A stretch of 64,000 nt of DNA from Cytospora piceicola (Eukaryota > Ascomycota > Sordariomycetes > Diaporthales > Cytosporaceae), in the NCBI GenBank assembly GCA_023375675.1, contig JALQBC010000036.1, positions 248,001 through 312,000 on the forward strand, read 5' to 3'. Under the pieces are notes generated by a model. That model was not told the origin of the DNA. It worked only from the letters and a program-made list of their open reading frames with translations, and did not search any database. Within the stretch, counting starts at the first letter, position 1; each line of letters starts with the position of its first letter. The position numbers and the translations under genes are program-made. Positions 43,442-55,677 of the stretch are shown in pieces.

Positions 43442-44416
43442 CTAAGGACTTCCTCCCCAGGGCTGTTGGGCGAGAAGGGGCTGTTGCGCTGGCAGTGGAA
43501 GCTGCGTCTGGGCGGGCGGTCCGGCCCACCGAGCATGGAGAAGGCTCTGTCCCTCCGGGACCGCGACCAGCTGGTGGTTGATCCGGGTCGAGCTGCCGGG
43601 AGGAGAGGGGGTGGAGCCGGGCGTGGCCCGGGCGAAGGCCGAACCAGGTCCCGCCTGGGCGTACGGACCGCCTCCCGTCTGGGCCTCGTTGATCATCCCC
43701 AGCTGGTCCGGATGTCCACTGGCGGCCGCGGGGGTGCCGAGGGCGGTGCTCGACCAGCCAGCAGACGAGGTAGGGGGCGTGGCGGCCCCCGGCCCGCCCC
43801 CCGGGCGCCTCGCGACACAGCTCTGGCACTGCTGGCTGCAGCGGCGGTACCCCTCGGGGATGATCCTCTCCGGCGCGGGCTCGCACTCCATGTGGTCCGG
43901 GGACGCGCCGACCGCGTAGGCCCACTCGTCGACGGCCTGCTCGCCGGTCCTGAGGACGTCGAGCAGGTACCCGTGGAGCTGGCGGTTGAGCCGGTTGCAC
44001 CCGTCGCACCAGGGGCCCGGCTGGGCCGCCGCCGACGCGGCGGAGAGGGCGCTGAGCTGTCGGCTCCGGCGCCCGCCCCGGGGCGCGAACGGGTCGAGGG
44101 CCGGGGTGGCTGCCGCCGCCGCCGCCGCCCCGGCGGTGTGGGCCCTCAGGTTCCTCCTCCCCGCGGTGGCGCTGGACCCCCGCGCTGCCTGGCTGCCTCG
44201 GGGGCCGCCGGGGGGAGGCTGTGCCGGGGTGGCGCCTCTGCCCGCCCGGCTTCTCCTGTCGCCCTCGTGCCTGCTCGGGAACCCGGGGCGGTTCTTGGCC
44301 CTCGGCTTGAGCCGCTCGCTGCGTGGGAGGTCTACCTCCAGCATTTCGACGTCGCTTGCGAAGTCAGTGAGGCGCCTCGACTTGCGACGGCTGCCTCGGG
44401 TCTTGTCTTTGGGCAT
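43442..44416 (-). CDS. Hypothetical GC-rich protein with two cysteine clusters
   Basis: One-exon ORF of 324 residues starting at the ATG at 44416. The first 40 residues are strongly basic (MPKDKTRGSRRKSRRL) with a short acidic patch (SDVEMLEVD), suggesting nuclear localisation. An Arg/Pro/Gly/Ala-rich region with a poly-Ala run follows. A central block looks structured: WCDGCNRLNRQLHGYLLDVL, then EWAYAVGASPDHM and RRCSQQCQSC. The CxxC and CxxxCxxC clusters could bind a metal. The tail is Gly/Ser/Thr/Pro/Gln rich. No family is recognised. The opposite strand is also open for 355 codons, but its product is a low-complexity G/A/R string without structure, so the minus frame is preferred. A 3' intron extending the protein cannot be excluded. 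Confidence 0.6.
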   Translation of the reverse strand: MPKDKTRGSRRKSRRLTDFASDVEMLEVDLPRSERLKPRAKNRPGFPSRHEGDRRSRAGRGATPAQPPPGGPRGSQAARGSSATAGRRNLRAHTAGAAAAAAATPALDPFAPRGGRRSRQLSALSAASAAAQPGPWCDGCNRLNRQLHGYLLDVLRTGEQAVDEWAYAVGASPDHMECEPAPERIIPEGYRRCSQQCQSCVARRPGGGPGAATPPTSSAGWSSTALGTPAAASGHPDQLGMINEAQTGGGPYAQAGPGSAFARATPGSTPSPPGSSTRINHQLVAVPEGQSLLHARWAGPPAQTQLPLPAQQPLLAQQPWGGSP

Positions 44417-47296
44417 GGCGTTTCCTTCGGAGATTCTTGGCTTTTGAGAACGTAGGTTTCTTCTTCACAATCCTGTTGAGTTTGACGAAGACTGGTCAAA
44501 CGTAAGTGTCATTCGTTGTAGGCTGATTTCAGCCATGTCTGTTGGAGGCGGGTGGGAACTCTGACTTTATGTACAGCCCGAGCAGGCATACGCCAATCCG
44601 ATCTGATGGATGGATCTATGAAGACTCGAGAACCCTATGTCGACAGGCACCCGAGAATCAAAGACTGAGACCATGAATACTTCTAGCATGGCGGCTGGGG
44701 ACAAGTCTCGAAGTGAGACTCCAGAACAGGCCGCCAACACGAGACAAAGACGATTGAATCCATACAATCCCAGAACTAGCCGGCATAATTCAACATCGCC
44801 ATTTTGCCATTCAGGATGTGAGGCTGCAGCGCCATCTAGGCACACGATGTCCAATTCTATTATTGTACTCGGAAAAGAGAAACGCAGCACTTCACACATC
44901 ACACATCGCCAATGCCCAAGTGTTCCGATTATGCCTACCGCGGGATTCTTCTCAGTTCCACAGAATAACGCCTGGGCGGTTTATCGCCTCCGTTCAGAAT
45001 ACGCATCGAGAGTGAACGCCGAACTCTGGTTGATTACCCAGGAATAACATCTAGCGTGGTCTCACCGGATAACGGCGAATAGCGCTCTGTTGGAAGACGC
45101 ATTGCGTATGCTAGGGTTTGGGCCACCCTGATGGTATAGTATATGGCAGGGCTCCACGTCCAAAATATGCAGCCACGAGCGTAAGTACACGAAGTGGCCG
45201 GTGCTATCATAGACAGAATAGGCTCGGTTATGCGTCCCCTTGCCTTCTTGGGCCCAAAGAGGCCCTCAGATACGAAGATCATGGAAAGATTCGAGAAATG
45301 AGTGCCTGAACGCCACATCTGCCATGACCCACGAGCAGGCTCAGACCCATATCTACTTACTCCAGGTAGATTGTCGAGGCGCAGCGCTTGTGTAACAAAT
45401 GACAGCAGTGAAGTGAACAGGGTTCTCAATCCTCCGATTGTCACTGGACCGACATCAGGGAGAAGCAATGCGGGTTGTTCAAAAAAGGAGATATATAGAA
45501 AACGAGGCAAGCTCATCTGCGGAACCAGCGGTAGAGTACCGTGCTGCGTGGCACCATGTTGATACGCAGAGAAACAAGGTCCATGTAGAACATGTTCGCG
45601 ATTTGGCCCTTCAATTGGAGACATATTCGAGATGAAGATGGACTTGGTGAGACATTGGCATAGGTGGCACGATGGAGTATCTGATGATCGGATGGCGTCT
45701 ACTGGATTACCCTTTGCTGCCTCTTCCTTGAGAGGGTCCCTGTCAGAAAGACGCTGTCCCTTTCTCTACCGATCTAGGTTTCCGGATACGCCATACGCCA
45801 TACATATGAGTGACTTGTCAGGGCACCTCGCCTCTACTGGAATCTGGCCCTTGTCAGACAAGACAGGGTAAGAGTATGTGCAACTGAAAGTCAGCTGAGA
45901 TGGGGCGCGGCGTCATCTGGATCCATCGTACCAGAGCCGAGCCTACTAGGTAGCCTTGCATTCCGTAGTAGCCCATACCTAGAGGGGGTTGTGTTTTGAT
46001 TGAGGCCTCGTGCCCCTGTTCCACTCAACGGCCCTGCGGCCGCGGCCGCGACCGCGGGGATCTGCCTTCGTAACCCCAAAAACGTTCAAAATGTCTGAAG
46101 TCCGTGTCCAGCTTATACATATATTATATATATATTCATATATCAAGAGAAGCTATTGCGGTAGTCACTTTATGCCATTTCGTCTCTGTAGGGCCAGCAG
46201 GGGTGGGAAGGTTGCCTCATGCAGGTCCATGGCGTAGCTAGCTGCATATCGGAAGGCAATTCTTAGACGTTGCGCAGAAGGAAATCCTGAAGATGTTGAC
46301 ATCTGTCGTCGGTGGCTCGCCCTTTTTCTTTCTCTCTCCAAATTTTCCCCTCCTAGGTCGAGCCGGGTCGAGTGCGGACAGCATCGATGTCGTGGCCCTG
46401 GTGTGTTTGGCAAACCTCCAACAGCCTGACTGGTTTCTCGGGGGATCGAGTATGACAGCGCTCGGTTACATCCGCCCACCGGAAAGTGAGCATCTGTAAC
46501 TTGGGCTGGGGCTACAATGGCCACAGTTTGGTGCGATAGTACAGGATGCAAACATTGCTCAAAGGGCCGCATGCCGACGTCGTGACGAGGGCGAGGCTAC
46601 TTGCCTCGTTGAAAGACGAGTTGGCGGATACCGCCAATGATGCATATCGTCGGCAATGGCGTTGCTGTGTGGTCAGCCGTTGTGCGATATACCGGAGCCT
46701 CAAGGACCATTGTCGATCAATCCACTGAGTCCAATCACAGCCCAAGACTGTATGATGGAGAAGCAATGCAGTAGCGGGGTGCCGGAGGCGAAACGTGGGA
46801 TGGCTGTTGATGATCTCGAGCTTGGGTGGCTTTCGAGGCCTTGCAAGCCACCCGGCACATACTGTAGCTATGGTATCAAGTACTCACGTAGCTACAGGTC
46901 CCAGACTTCCAGTTGTAGGTCTTTGGTAGCATTCTTTGGAGAATAAAATCTGTGGCGGTCACAACTAGACAAGGTTTGTTGGCGAAACACCAGCAATCTC
47001 GCGTTGTTAGCTATTCGTCCTGTAGGAAGGGGAGACATGTACACTATGTAGTAAATATGTCGGCCCGGAGGCCCGGGGGTTTTCAACCGTCGAGGTTCCA
47101 AGGTATGCCGAGATTGCGGACATAATCCACGGGCGAATGAGATCAGAACATGCTGTACTTGATGCAGTGCGCTTGCCAAGTTCCAACAACTTCATTCTGG
47201 CTGTGTGGCAAACGGACCATCTGCTCCCTGAAGCATGTTGGACGTTGTTCTCCTGGCCACACAACAATCTGAAGGTCGCTCCAAATTATCTATACT

Positions 47297-47332
47297 CAAA
47301 GTACCTAAGTACCCAAGTACCTAGGTAGGTAT
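47297..47332. repeat. AAGTACCTAAGTACC / TACCTAGGTAGG motif cluster
   Basis: Tandem AAGTACC(T)AAGTACC units followed by a TACCTAGGTA palindrome, in a gene-free stretch. Confidence 0.7.
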
Positions 47333-47407
47333 ATTGTGGGTCAAGCACAGGAAGAACAGCCAATCGCATGGCCCAATGTCTTTTGACCCAACCTCGAATC
47401 AATTACT

Positions 47408-47455
47408 AAGAGGTACATAGGTACTTACTAAGTACTTCAGTAAGTACCGTACTAC
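47408..47455. repeat. GTACTTACTAAGTACTTCAGTAAGTAC cluster
   Basis: Overlapping inverted GTACTTACT/AGTAAGTAC units about 80 bp after the preceding cluster; could form a hairpin. Confidence 0.65.
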
Positions 47456-49150
47456 TCTACTCATCTTGGCTTTGACCTCGACGCACATATTAAAACATTC
47501 AACAGCAATGATCAGTGCATATTCCCAATATTCACCCCACGCGCATCACGAGGATCATAGCCATACCTAAAGCAGCCTTCAGGGCAGATCATCCATTTCA
47601 GTACGAAAGAATGAACGTAACCGTGTCACCGGTGATGACTGCCGTCCTGTTTAGGCCTGCAGTGCACATACACAGTACAATATCCTCTGCTTGGATGGTG
47701 GGGCCGCGACGAACTCAGACAGGATCACCACCATGGGGTTGGTTTCCAACTCCAGGCTGGGGAAGCGGAGCATCGTCTGCGACTTGCCACTCATAAAACA
47801 TCCGGACATGCCTGCATGCGTGCATGTCAGACTCCAGGGCTCCCACATCGGTATCTGGGATCGTTGACGGTCAAATTCTCCGGACAGACCGTTCCACACC
47901 AGTCAATGATTGATGGACAACCATGATACCATGGGATGCGAATCCGGCCCCTTCACATATGTCTTCAGACCAGGCAGACTGGCGGCCGTACTGCTATGTG
48001 CCTCGCCTGTCCGCATCTTCTGAACAGCGGCAACGGCAGTCTTCCCAGTCGCACCGAATATCCGACTGCAATGAAGCAAGCAGCCTTGAGCGCCAAAGAC
48101 CTTACCCGGATCATGTGCCCACTGTACCGAGCTCACTCATTTCGTGCTGACGTCTCGTGATGCCACGGTGATGGTTTGCGGTCCTCTGGAGTCGAGGAAG
48201 TTGAAACCGATGTTGGCCAGGCCGGCGCACATCATCGACCTTCAGAGACTACCACCCGCGCTCACCATGTGGCAGTCTGCTGGGCTTTCGAAGCTGCCGA
48301 TGTTCATCACGTATGTACTACATATACTATCGCCTGCAGCTGTGGTCCATTCCTTGTTTGTCCAACATTCGCGGCCACTGGCGGTGACCACTCATGCAGT
48401 TCATCGTATATCCCTGTTGCAGACACAGGCACCCCTCCTAACCTTTGGACTAGGTATTGTGTATCCGTATTGCGGCCCATTTCATACATAGTACTTCGCC
48501 ATGCAAAAGAAAAGCATTGGTAGTTCCAAATACTTCTTCCTTGCCCTTCTGGAGTTTCTTGTCTGATTCTCTCTGGTGTCGTCTGATCAACCTTGTTCTG
48601 TTACCACTGGTCGCCTCAATTTGTGCTACAGCCGGCTTCTTTATTCACTCCTTCATTTTAGTCACCCGCATTGCATCGTCCGTCATTATACTCAACGAGC
48701 AGACGGTTCTCGCGCAGGAGGTCTCGATGATATCTTCGAGTTTACCTCAAGATCAGTGACCGTGCTTCTCCCGGGCATTGTCTGGACTTGCCCATAGAGC
48801 CCATACCCACCATTGCCTTCGCTACTCCAACCAAAAAAAGGGGAACAAATATTGCAGTATTCGAATATTCATTTGAAAGGTGACAGACTGGGTGGTGACG
48901 TCTCATATACTCGCCTGGAAGTCTGCACGATCGAAGTTTGCGGACTCACACAAACATCGCCCTGACCTCGCTCCTGGTCCACCTCCGGGTCTCTAATAAT
49001 CCTCTTACTTGTTATACTCTTGTTGCTCTCGCCATCCTTCCTTTCCACTTACATCCCCGTCCAATATCTGGGGCCAAATCTGGAACTGTGTCTTAACACA
49101 TCACATCTCCTTCTCCAGCATCTGACCTCAACGGTTGAAGATTGACACCG

Positions 49151-50903
49151 ATGTCCGCTGGTCCTCCTCGTCCTGAGATTCACGCAGTCATCTCTCGCAG
49201 GACGAGTGCAGGCGACCCGGCCAATATGGAACTTGGTGAACCGTCCGAGGCGCAACTCGACCTCTTCGATGTCATTGAGCGAATATGTTCGGTTTTCTCG
49301 CTTGTGGGCTGTATATTCATTATCATCACGTTCTGTGCGTCGAGGTCCTTTCACAAACCGATAAACCGCCTAGTGTTCTACGCCTCATTGTACGTACTGA
49401 TTCTCTTACGCCCTCTGCGATGGTCAACTTTATACTAATCCATTCCCATTGGCCTTGGCCTTTTTGTTCAAACAAATGCTAATTTCTCTTCTTGCGCAGC
49501 GGAAACATGATGACAAACGTAGCTACACTAATGGCAAGGACATATGTACACGTTCCTTGGGCTGCTGGATGTCAATTCCAGGGTTTTTTGATCCAGATGT
49601 AGGTCACCCCTGAAACTCAACCTTTTGATACTTACTTATAGACTAAGTAGGTTCATGCCGGCCGATGCATTCTGGTCATTAGCGATGGCTGTAAACGTCT
49701 ATCTCACCTTCTATTACAAATTCGATGCTGAGAAGCTTCGGAAGATGGAGATCCCCTACCTTCTTTGCTGCTATGGGATTCCATTCGTCATAGCATTCGT
49801 GTGCATCTTCATCAAGGACCAATCCAACACAAGAATGTACGGAAACGCAACCCTGTGGTGTTGGATTGAACAAGCATGGGATATCTGGAGAATAATCACA
49901 TTCTACGGCCCAGTCTGGTAGGTGCCCTTGGTAGAGCCCAAGCATAGCCATAGTACGACTGACAGTATCCAGGGCCACAATATGCGTCACCTTTTTTATC
50001 TACATTCGTGCAGGGCGGGAGATATACCACAATCATAAGAAGCTCAATGGTCTCAACTACACAAGCCACTGCGAGCCCGAGCCGCTGTCCATGAACAACC
50101 CCTTCAGCACAAAGACCACCGAGGTATCAGTGACATCCGAAATAGTAACGACAACTACTCAGGAGCCCATCGACCTTGCGCCTCTCGGTGCCGCTCAGCA
50201 TCGCAACTCTGTTGTCGGACAACAACCACCTTCGGCATACTCAGTCACCATATCCGCGGTTCCTTCTGGCTCCGCTGGACAAAAAACAACGACGAGAACG
50301 AATGGGAACAATGAAAACAGCTGCAACAGCAACAACAGCAATAACAACAACGCCGCCCAGCCTCGCATACGCCGTAAGGCCGCATACGAAGCCAACAGCG
50401 CGGCTTGGCAGTACACGAAGTGCGCCATCCTCTTCTTCACCGCGATCCTGGTTACTTGGATCCCGTCGACGGCCAACCGCGTGTACAGCGTGGTGCACAA
50501 GAACGAGATCAGCCTGCCGCTCGAGTACATGTCCGCGTTCGTGCTGCCGCTGCAGGGCTTCTGGAACGCCATCATCTACGTGGTCACGAGCTGGGGGGCT
50601 TGCAGGCGCCTGGCCGAGGACGTGGGGGTCTCCTTCTCCTCCTTCACCTCCTCCTCCCAGGGATCCGCCGAGCGGCCGGCCGGGCTGGAGGGGAGGGGGA
50701 GGAGAAGTCGCGGCCGGATGGCAGGTGATGTGGGGAGTGGGGAGGACGGGGGTGCTGGGGAGAGGCGTGGGGCTTTTGAGATGATGGGGATGGGGAGGGG
50801 GAGGAACGTGAGGAAGCCAGCGTCGGATAAAAGCTCGGGGACAGAGTCGATGGAGGAGCTGGCGCAGGTGCATTGTTCGGCCCCCCGAGGGGACGAGCCA
50901 TGA
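49151..50903 (+). CDS. Seven-transmembrane receptor, cAMP-receptor-like GPCR
   Basis: Plasma-membrane G-protein-coupled receptor of the fungal class resembling Dictyostelium cAMP receptors; the ligand in fungi is unknown. Four exons: 49151-49389, 49500-49598, 49651-49917 and 49973-50903. Introns are 110, 52 and 55 nt; the product is 511 residues. TM1 is ICSVFSLVGCIFIIITFCAS. TM2-TM3 run from FYASF across the intron into NMMTNVATLMA and QGFLIQMFMPADAFWSLAMA. TM4 is PYLLCCYGIPFVIAFVCIFI, TM5 is WATICVTFFIYI after ITFYGPVW. A third cytoplasmic loop of about 130 residues is rich in Thr, Ser, Gln and Asn. TM6 is CAILFFTAILVTWIPSTANRVY and TM7 is YMSAFVLPLQGFWNAIIYVV. The cytosolic tail is Ser/Gly/Arg rich. 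The Cys near PWAAGCQFQG and the WCWIEQ cysteine may form the usual extracellular disulfide. Confidence 0.92.
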
Positions 50904-53297
50904 CCATACCTCTGGTAGGCTTCCATGCCGTGAGCTAGCTATCGGGAGCTGGGCTCCCAGTTGGGAGGATTTCTCCGGCATGCAGCCGGTATGCGACTTC
51001 TGGGCTTGGAAGGGCTTCATTTTGTCCTTTTCAGGTATTATAGTGTTCATACACACCCTGCGTGCCGAACAAGGAATGATGCCATTGCAAGTGCCCTATT
51101 TCCGATCCAATTCCATATTCTTGTTGACTCGGTGTGTTGGCAGCGGCACATCGTGTGTGCTTGGAGGTTTCAGCCTCGACTCGGGAAGGAATTGACTGGA
51201 GGATCATGAAGCTTTTGTGCGATGCAACCTAGCCTCCGCACCATCCATCACACCTGGTCGCATCCGTCAGACGCTTATACCGGTAGCTTTTACATTACAC
51301 TGACTGGACTCGATGCGACTCGGACTCCGAGACGGGCGTCCCACAATGGCTGGATCGTACCTCGTAGTAAATATGCCTTCGTATTGCGCATCTACTTCAG
51401 CTCCATTCCCTTTCCTTCATTCTTTTTGCTCTCTTACCCTCCATTCACTTGGCCACGATGCCGTCCTGGGGGTCAAATGTAATCAGTTTATATCACATCT
51501 CATGGCTATCACCCTTACTATTCATGAGAGGACAAATTTTCAAGTTCTCGTTGCAGATCCGCCTACCAGAATACACCATACTGTGATGTACACTACAGTA
51601 TATGGTGGTATGCTTCATGCATCATGCACATCCGCCCGCACCACACACCGGCGAACTCGCCGCTGCCCTGCATTCGGCGATCGGCTGCGACGTGACGAAC
51701 AACCACAGCATGCGGGGACCAATACGACGGTCCAGGTAGTCAATGTACACGGCTCTCGAGTGTCGTAACTTGCCGGGAGATATCGGGGGTACCGTTGGAG
51801 CTGCATTACACATGAGATCTTGGTAACTAGGCTCTTCTGTTTGACTCGTTTCCCTTTTGTCCTCCCGGCCAGGTGCTGTGCGTCATCCGAGACGTTGCTG
51901 TGTTTCCATTCCTCCTTTACCTGGCCGCCAGGTTGGGAGGATCGAGATCATACAGTACTTACTGGGACAGGTTGCAATGTGATTACAGCGCACAGGCGAG
52001 GCAAGCGAGATGTTTGCTGCTACCCTGTGTGATGCTGGTGCATATATATGCCCTACATGAATATGCCGTGTGATCCAATTCAGGTCGGGTCTCGGGACCA
52101 ATTCTCATTCTACTGCACCTGCGTGGAGAAACATATCATCTACTACCACCATCTCAGATACATACCTCTGCAAGAAGACATACTTGGCCATCATGAAAAA
52201 ACAGCAGCGGCCCTCCTAGACAGGATGATCATACCGTCTACTATCCTGATCGGGACTGTGCCCCTGCATCCGTCAACAAGGACAAACCGGATACAGCAGT
52301 CAGCCCCCTGACAAGAAATTCGATACCACCCATTATGGATACCCCCCATCTACAACTGCTACAGTAAGTTTCCCCGGACCATCACCGGCGGGGTCAAGTT
52401 CAACCGTGCCAGAGGTATCCCAAGTGCCAAATTATCAAGCCCTGCTATTGCTTGGTAACGAGAGTTCAGCAATTCGAGCGCTCGGTCACCCTGCCGAGCC
52501 GCTCGTCGCCTCTGCTCTGGAGGGGAAACTCTTGCGAGAGGAGGCGTTGCTTCTGATTGTACAAGGTATGTTATTAGTTGGCTCGAGTGTGTGGGGAGAG
52601 GGGGAGGGGTGGAGAAGCAATATGGATATGTCTGAGTGAGCGGCTCTCTTTTTCCAGTGAGTCCTCGCCTGGCAGCCGGTGCCCCGGAACCGAACCTCCT
52701 TGCTACTTGATTGTCGGCATCGGGATTGATCTAAATTCACCTTGAAGGTACACCAATCCGCGGTAACTACCTATGTACGTCTTCCATTTTCTGGAACCTG
52801 CTAGGGCGTATCGTATATGTCGACACCTTGCCATCCACCAGGGGCGTCTGCAAGCGGCCAGCCAGACCCCTGATACATCCTCAGGCTTTTGGATCCCTGT
52901 GTTACCCCCTTTTGACTATAAGGAACTAGTTCCAGCTCCTCCGGATGTCCTGTCCCGGGAACCCATAAGACTCCGTGGACTCACCTGAAGAAGCAGGGTA
53001 CATTGGTACTTGGTAGTTAGGCTCACCGAGAGTGCTCTGAGTACGTAGTTTATATCTGGCTTCTTTGCTTTTCCATGCCTAGCCGCCTATCTTCAGTGTA
53101 TTGATAGGATTACACTATGACTGTGCCAATCTCTCATCGATCTTCATCATTTCTGTTTCAACATCCCGAACCAAAATCTCCCGACGTCACACACGAACCG
53201 TCGCGGAGGGGGTATTTCCAAGCCATCATCGAAACGCTCAACCCTTTCGATCAAAACACTTCCTGCTCACTATGCCGCCCAAGACTTTCCCTGCCCA
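50904..53297. other. Intergenic, no gene recognised
   Basis: This 2.4 kb lies between the GPCR and the methyltransferase-like gene, which converge on it. ORFs of up to 151 codons on both strands lack recognisable features. Confidence 0.45.
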
Positions 53298-55677
53298 CTA
53301 ACCCTCAGACTCCTTGCACGCCTTGATGATGCTATACTCCCAGTGCGTCCCCAGGCTGGCGCACTCGTCCACGATCTCCGGCACGTCCCACCACCACCTG
53401 TCGGCCGTGACGAAGGCGCCCCAGATGTCCTGCCACAGCATGCGGCCGACGACCGTCCTGAGCTCCCTCCTGGCCGCCGCATCGGCCTCCTCCTCCCCCT
53501 CCCCCCCGCCGCCCCCCCCGCCGCCCTGAGGCCCGGCGACCGCCTGGAACCGCGCCGTGGTGATGACGCTGCCCCGGGCGCGGAGCCCGGCCTCCTGGAG
53601 CCAGGCGGGGAAGTTCCTGCTCGGGTTCGTGCAGCGGAACTGCTGCTCCAGGTTGAAGGTGAGGTTCTCGTCGAGCCAGCGCCCGAGGGCGGGCCCGGCC
53701 GAGCGGGCGCTCGGGAGGGGGTCGAGGACGACGAGGTCGAGGGCGCCGCCGCGGGCGAGGGCCCGGCGGGCCCCCGCGAGCAGGCGCGGGATCTCGGACG
53801 AGGGCACGGCCGAGGCGATGGGCAGGCAGTGCACCGCCGAGTACGCCCCCTCCTCCTCTGCGGAGGAGGGGGTGGCGCCCGAGGCCGACACGGACGGGCA
53901 GGGCACGGGGTGGACGTTGGGGTACTGCCTCCGCGACAGGGGGTCGGGGGATAGGTGGTAGACGGGGGTGCCTGTGTTGAAGTAGGCCAGGTATGATGCC
54001 GTCGCTGGGTGGTCTCGTAGTCAGCATGGCGAGGCCAGTTGATGGGAGCTTGCTCCTTTCTACTTACCCTGGTTGTCGAATAGAGACAAGATCCTCTGGA
54101 ACTTTGGCCTCGCCTTTGGCTTAGAAAGGATGACCTCAGAATCCGTTATGGAATCCATGTGATGCAAGGCACAAACCATCCATCGCTTCCTCTCCAACTC
54201 CAGCTCCTTGTACGTCAAGGCCGACTCGAGGGCGGCGGCAGCCGACCCGCGCGGATCACTTGGGTCGTCCCTGTCGTGGTGGTGGTGAGAATCATAGCCG
54301 CCCCATTCCCCCTTCAAGCGGAGCAGAATGGCCCGAGGACTGGCTTGGAGCATGCGCGTGGCCTCCCGCTGCATGTTTGTCAGGTCCAAGGCTATACGGC
54401 TTTCCTCCTCCGAACCGGTAGCCAGCACGGCAGGGTCGGGCTCTTCGCCCGGCGGCACCGCGGCCTCGGTAGGTCTATATCCCCAGTCGTCGGGGGCCTT
54501 CCACAGGCAGGGATTGCCTATATGCTGATGTGATGCTGGGACGATCGGGGGCGCGTTCAGCCTTGGCTTTGGCCCGTGTCTGGGATTGGCCCGCGAGAAG
54601 TCACGATTCGTGGAAGGTGTCGACTCGGAGATGGCTGGCGCGAGGTGGCGAACCTCGTCGAGATTCGTCAGAGATGGCGACTCTGGGACGGTGGGTAGGT
54701 GCTGGGAAGTCTCCGTCATCTGTGTAGGGGGTTGCCAAGGGCTGCAAGAAGATCATGTCAGTACTCTCTTCCACCGACGCGCAATGCGCAGTGCGAATCC
54801 ACTTACATTGGCTTGGGCGAAGCTGCATCCTTCAGGTCATTCTCGCCATCGCCCGTTGAAATAGTCGTCTTGGATACCAGGTAATCGACATCTCCCACGG
54901 CGCGATCCCTGGATGTGACCTCGATTGATTTAGTAATCGAGGAGGTGCCGTCTCGTAGGTTCTGGGTCAAGGCTGTCTTTGTCCCTGGTTTGGGGTTCGC
55001 CATGTCGCAACCAAGCAGAGAGCCACCGGGCGCGACCTCGTCCCACTTCTTGAAGACAGACTCGGGAAAGCCTGTCAATTGGTCAGCGGTATACGTATTT
55101 GTGTCATTCGAGGTCCTACAGGGAGAGGCTAGTTGGGTGCTATGAGTGCTGGTGTTTTGCGAGGGTTACTAGATTGAGAGGAAATCTGGTGTTGGCAAAG
55201 GGAGGGAGGTCACTTACTGGAAAACCGTTTCCGAAGGGAACCTGGAGAATCGGGAGGGTTCGGTAGGGAAAGATCTCGAGGACTTGCTGGGGAAGACAAT
55301 GACGTGGTCTCGTCAAGTGACTGCTCCTGCTCCTGTATTGTGACGGTGGGGGACCGCAGTGAAGAACTGGCCGTTGACTGTGTCTTTGTTGACTTGGCCT
55401 TTGTTGACCTGGTCTTCGTAGAGCCAAGCACCTTTTTCTTATTCTTCCCTCCAAAGAAGCCGAATTGCTTGTCAACTGAGGATATGGAGCTGCGGACGGA
55501 TCCATATCCTGATCCAGATCCTGATACTTGTCTGCTCTGCTGGTCCTCCTTCCTTCTATATTGTTCTATATTGCCCTCATCCTTCCCCCGACCCTTTCCA
55601 TCCTTCTCCCTCTTTTTCCTAGCCCGTCTGTCACCGACTGACTCCCTATGGGGGTCACTCCAATCAACATCAAACAT
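53298..55677 (-). CDS. Methyltransferase-like protein with disordered N-terminus
   Basis: Four exons on the minus strand: 55677-55218, 55071-54807, 54741-54068 and 54004-53298. Introns are 146, 65 and 63 nt, with GTAAGT donors and CGCTGACC or GCTGACTAC branch sites; all joins keep frame, giving 701 residues. The first 300 residues are Ser/Lys/Arg/Thr-rich with a short STKTRSTKAKSTKTQST repeat and look disordered. The middle has a conserved GNPCLWKAPDDWGY segment. The C-terminal 240 residues look like a class I SAM methyltransferase: ILSLFDNQGATASYLAYF in the motif I position, HLSPDPLSRRQYPNVHPV, then ARRALARGGALDLVVLDPLPS, resembling the post-motif strand. Motif I lacks the usual Gly-x-Gly, so activity is doubtful. 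A poly-Gly run (GGGGGGGGEGEEE) and very high GC mark the last exon. The gene extends far beyond each single ORF. Confidence 0.75.

Larger units (their letters stand above)
44417..49150. other. Gene-poor stretch of 4.7 kb
   Basis: No recognisable gene. The longest frames are a 196-codon minus ORF (45034-45624) and 136-codon plus ORF (44637-45047), neither with a known domain. Two motif clusters occur at 47297-47332 and 47408-47455. A short AT-rich stretch lies at 46115-46142 and a GC-rich GCGGCCGCGGCCGCG stretch near 46034-46050. The last few hundred bases are probably the GPCR leader and promoter. Confidence 0.4.

Noticed and set aside
43388..44455. 355-codon plus-strand ORF, longer than the minus-strand frame called there
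   Set aside because: The product is a G/A/R/V low-complexity string with no structured block, whereas the minus frame has a basic start and cysteine-containing structured segment.
45034..45624. 196-codon minus-strand ORF
   Set aside because: Some segments look protein-like, but no family is recognised and no extension by splicing was found; left as unsupported.
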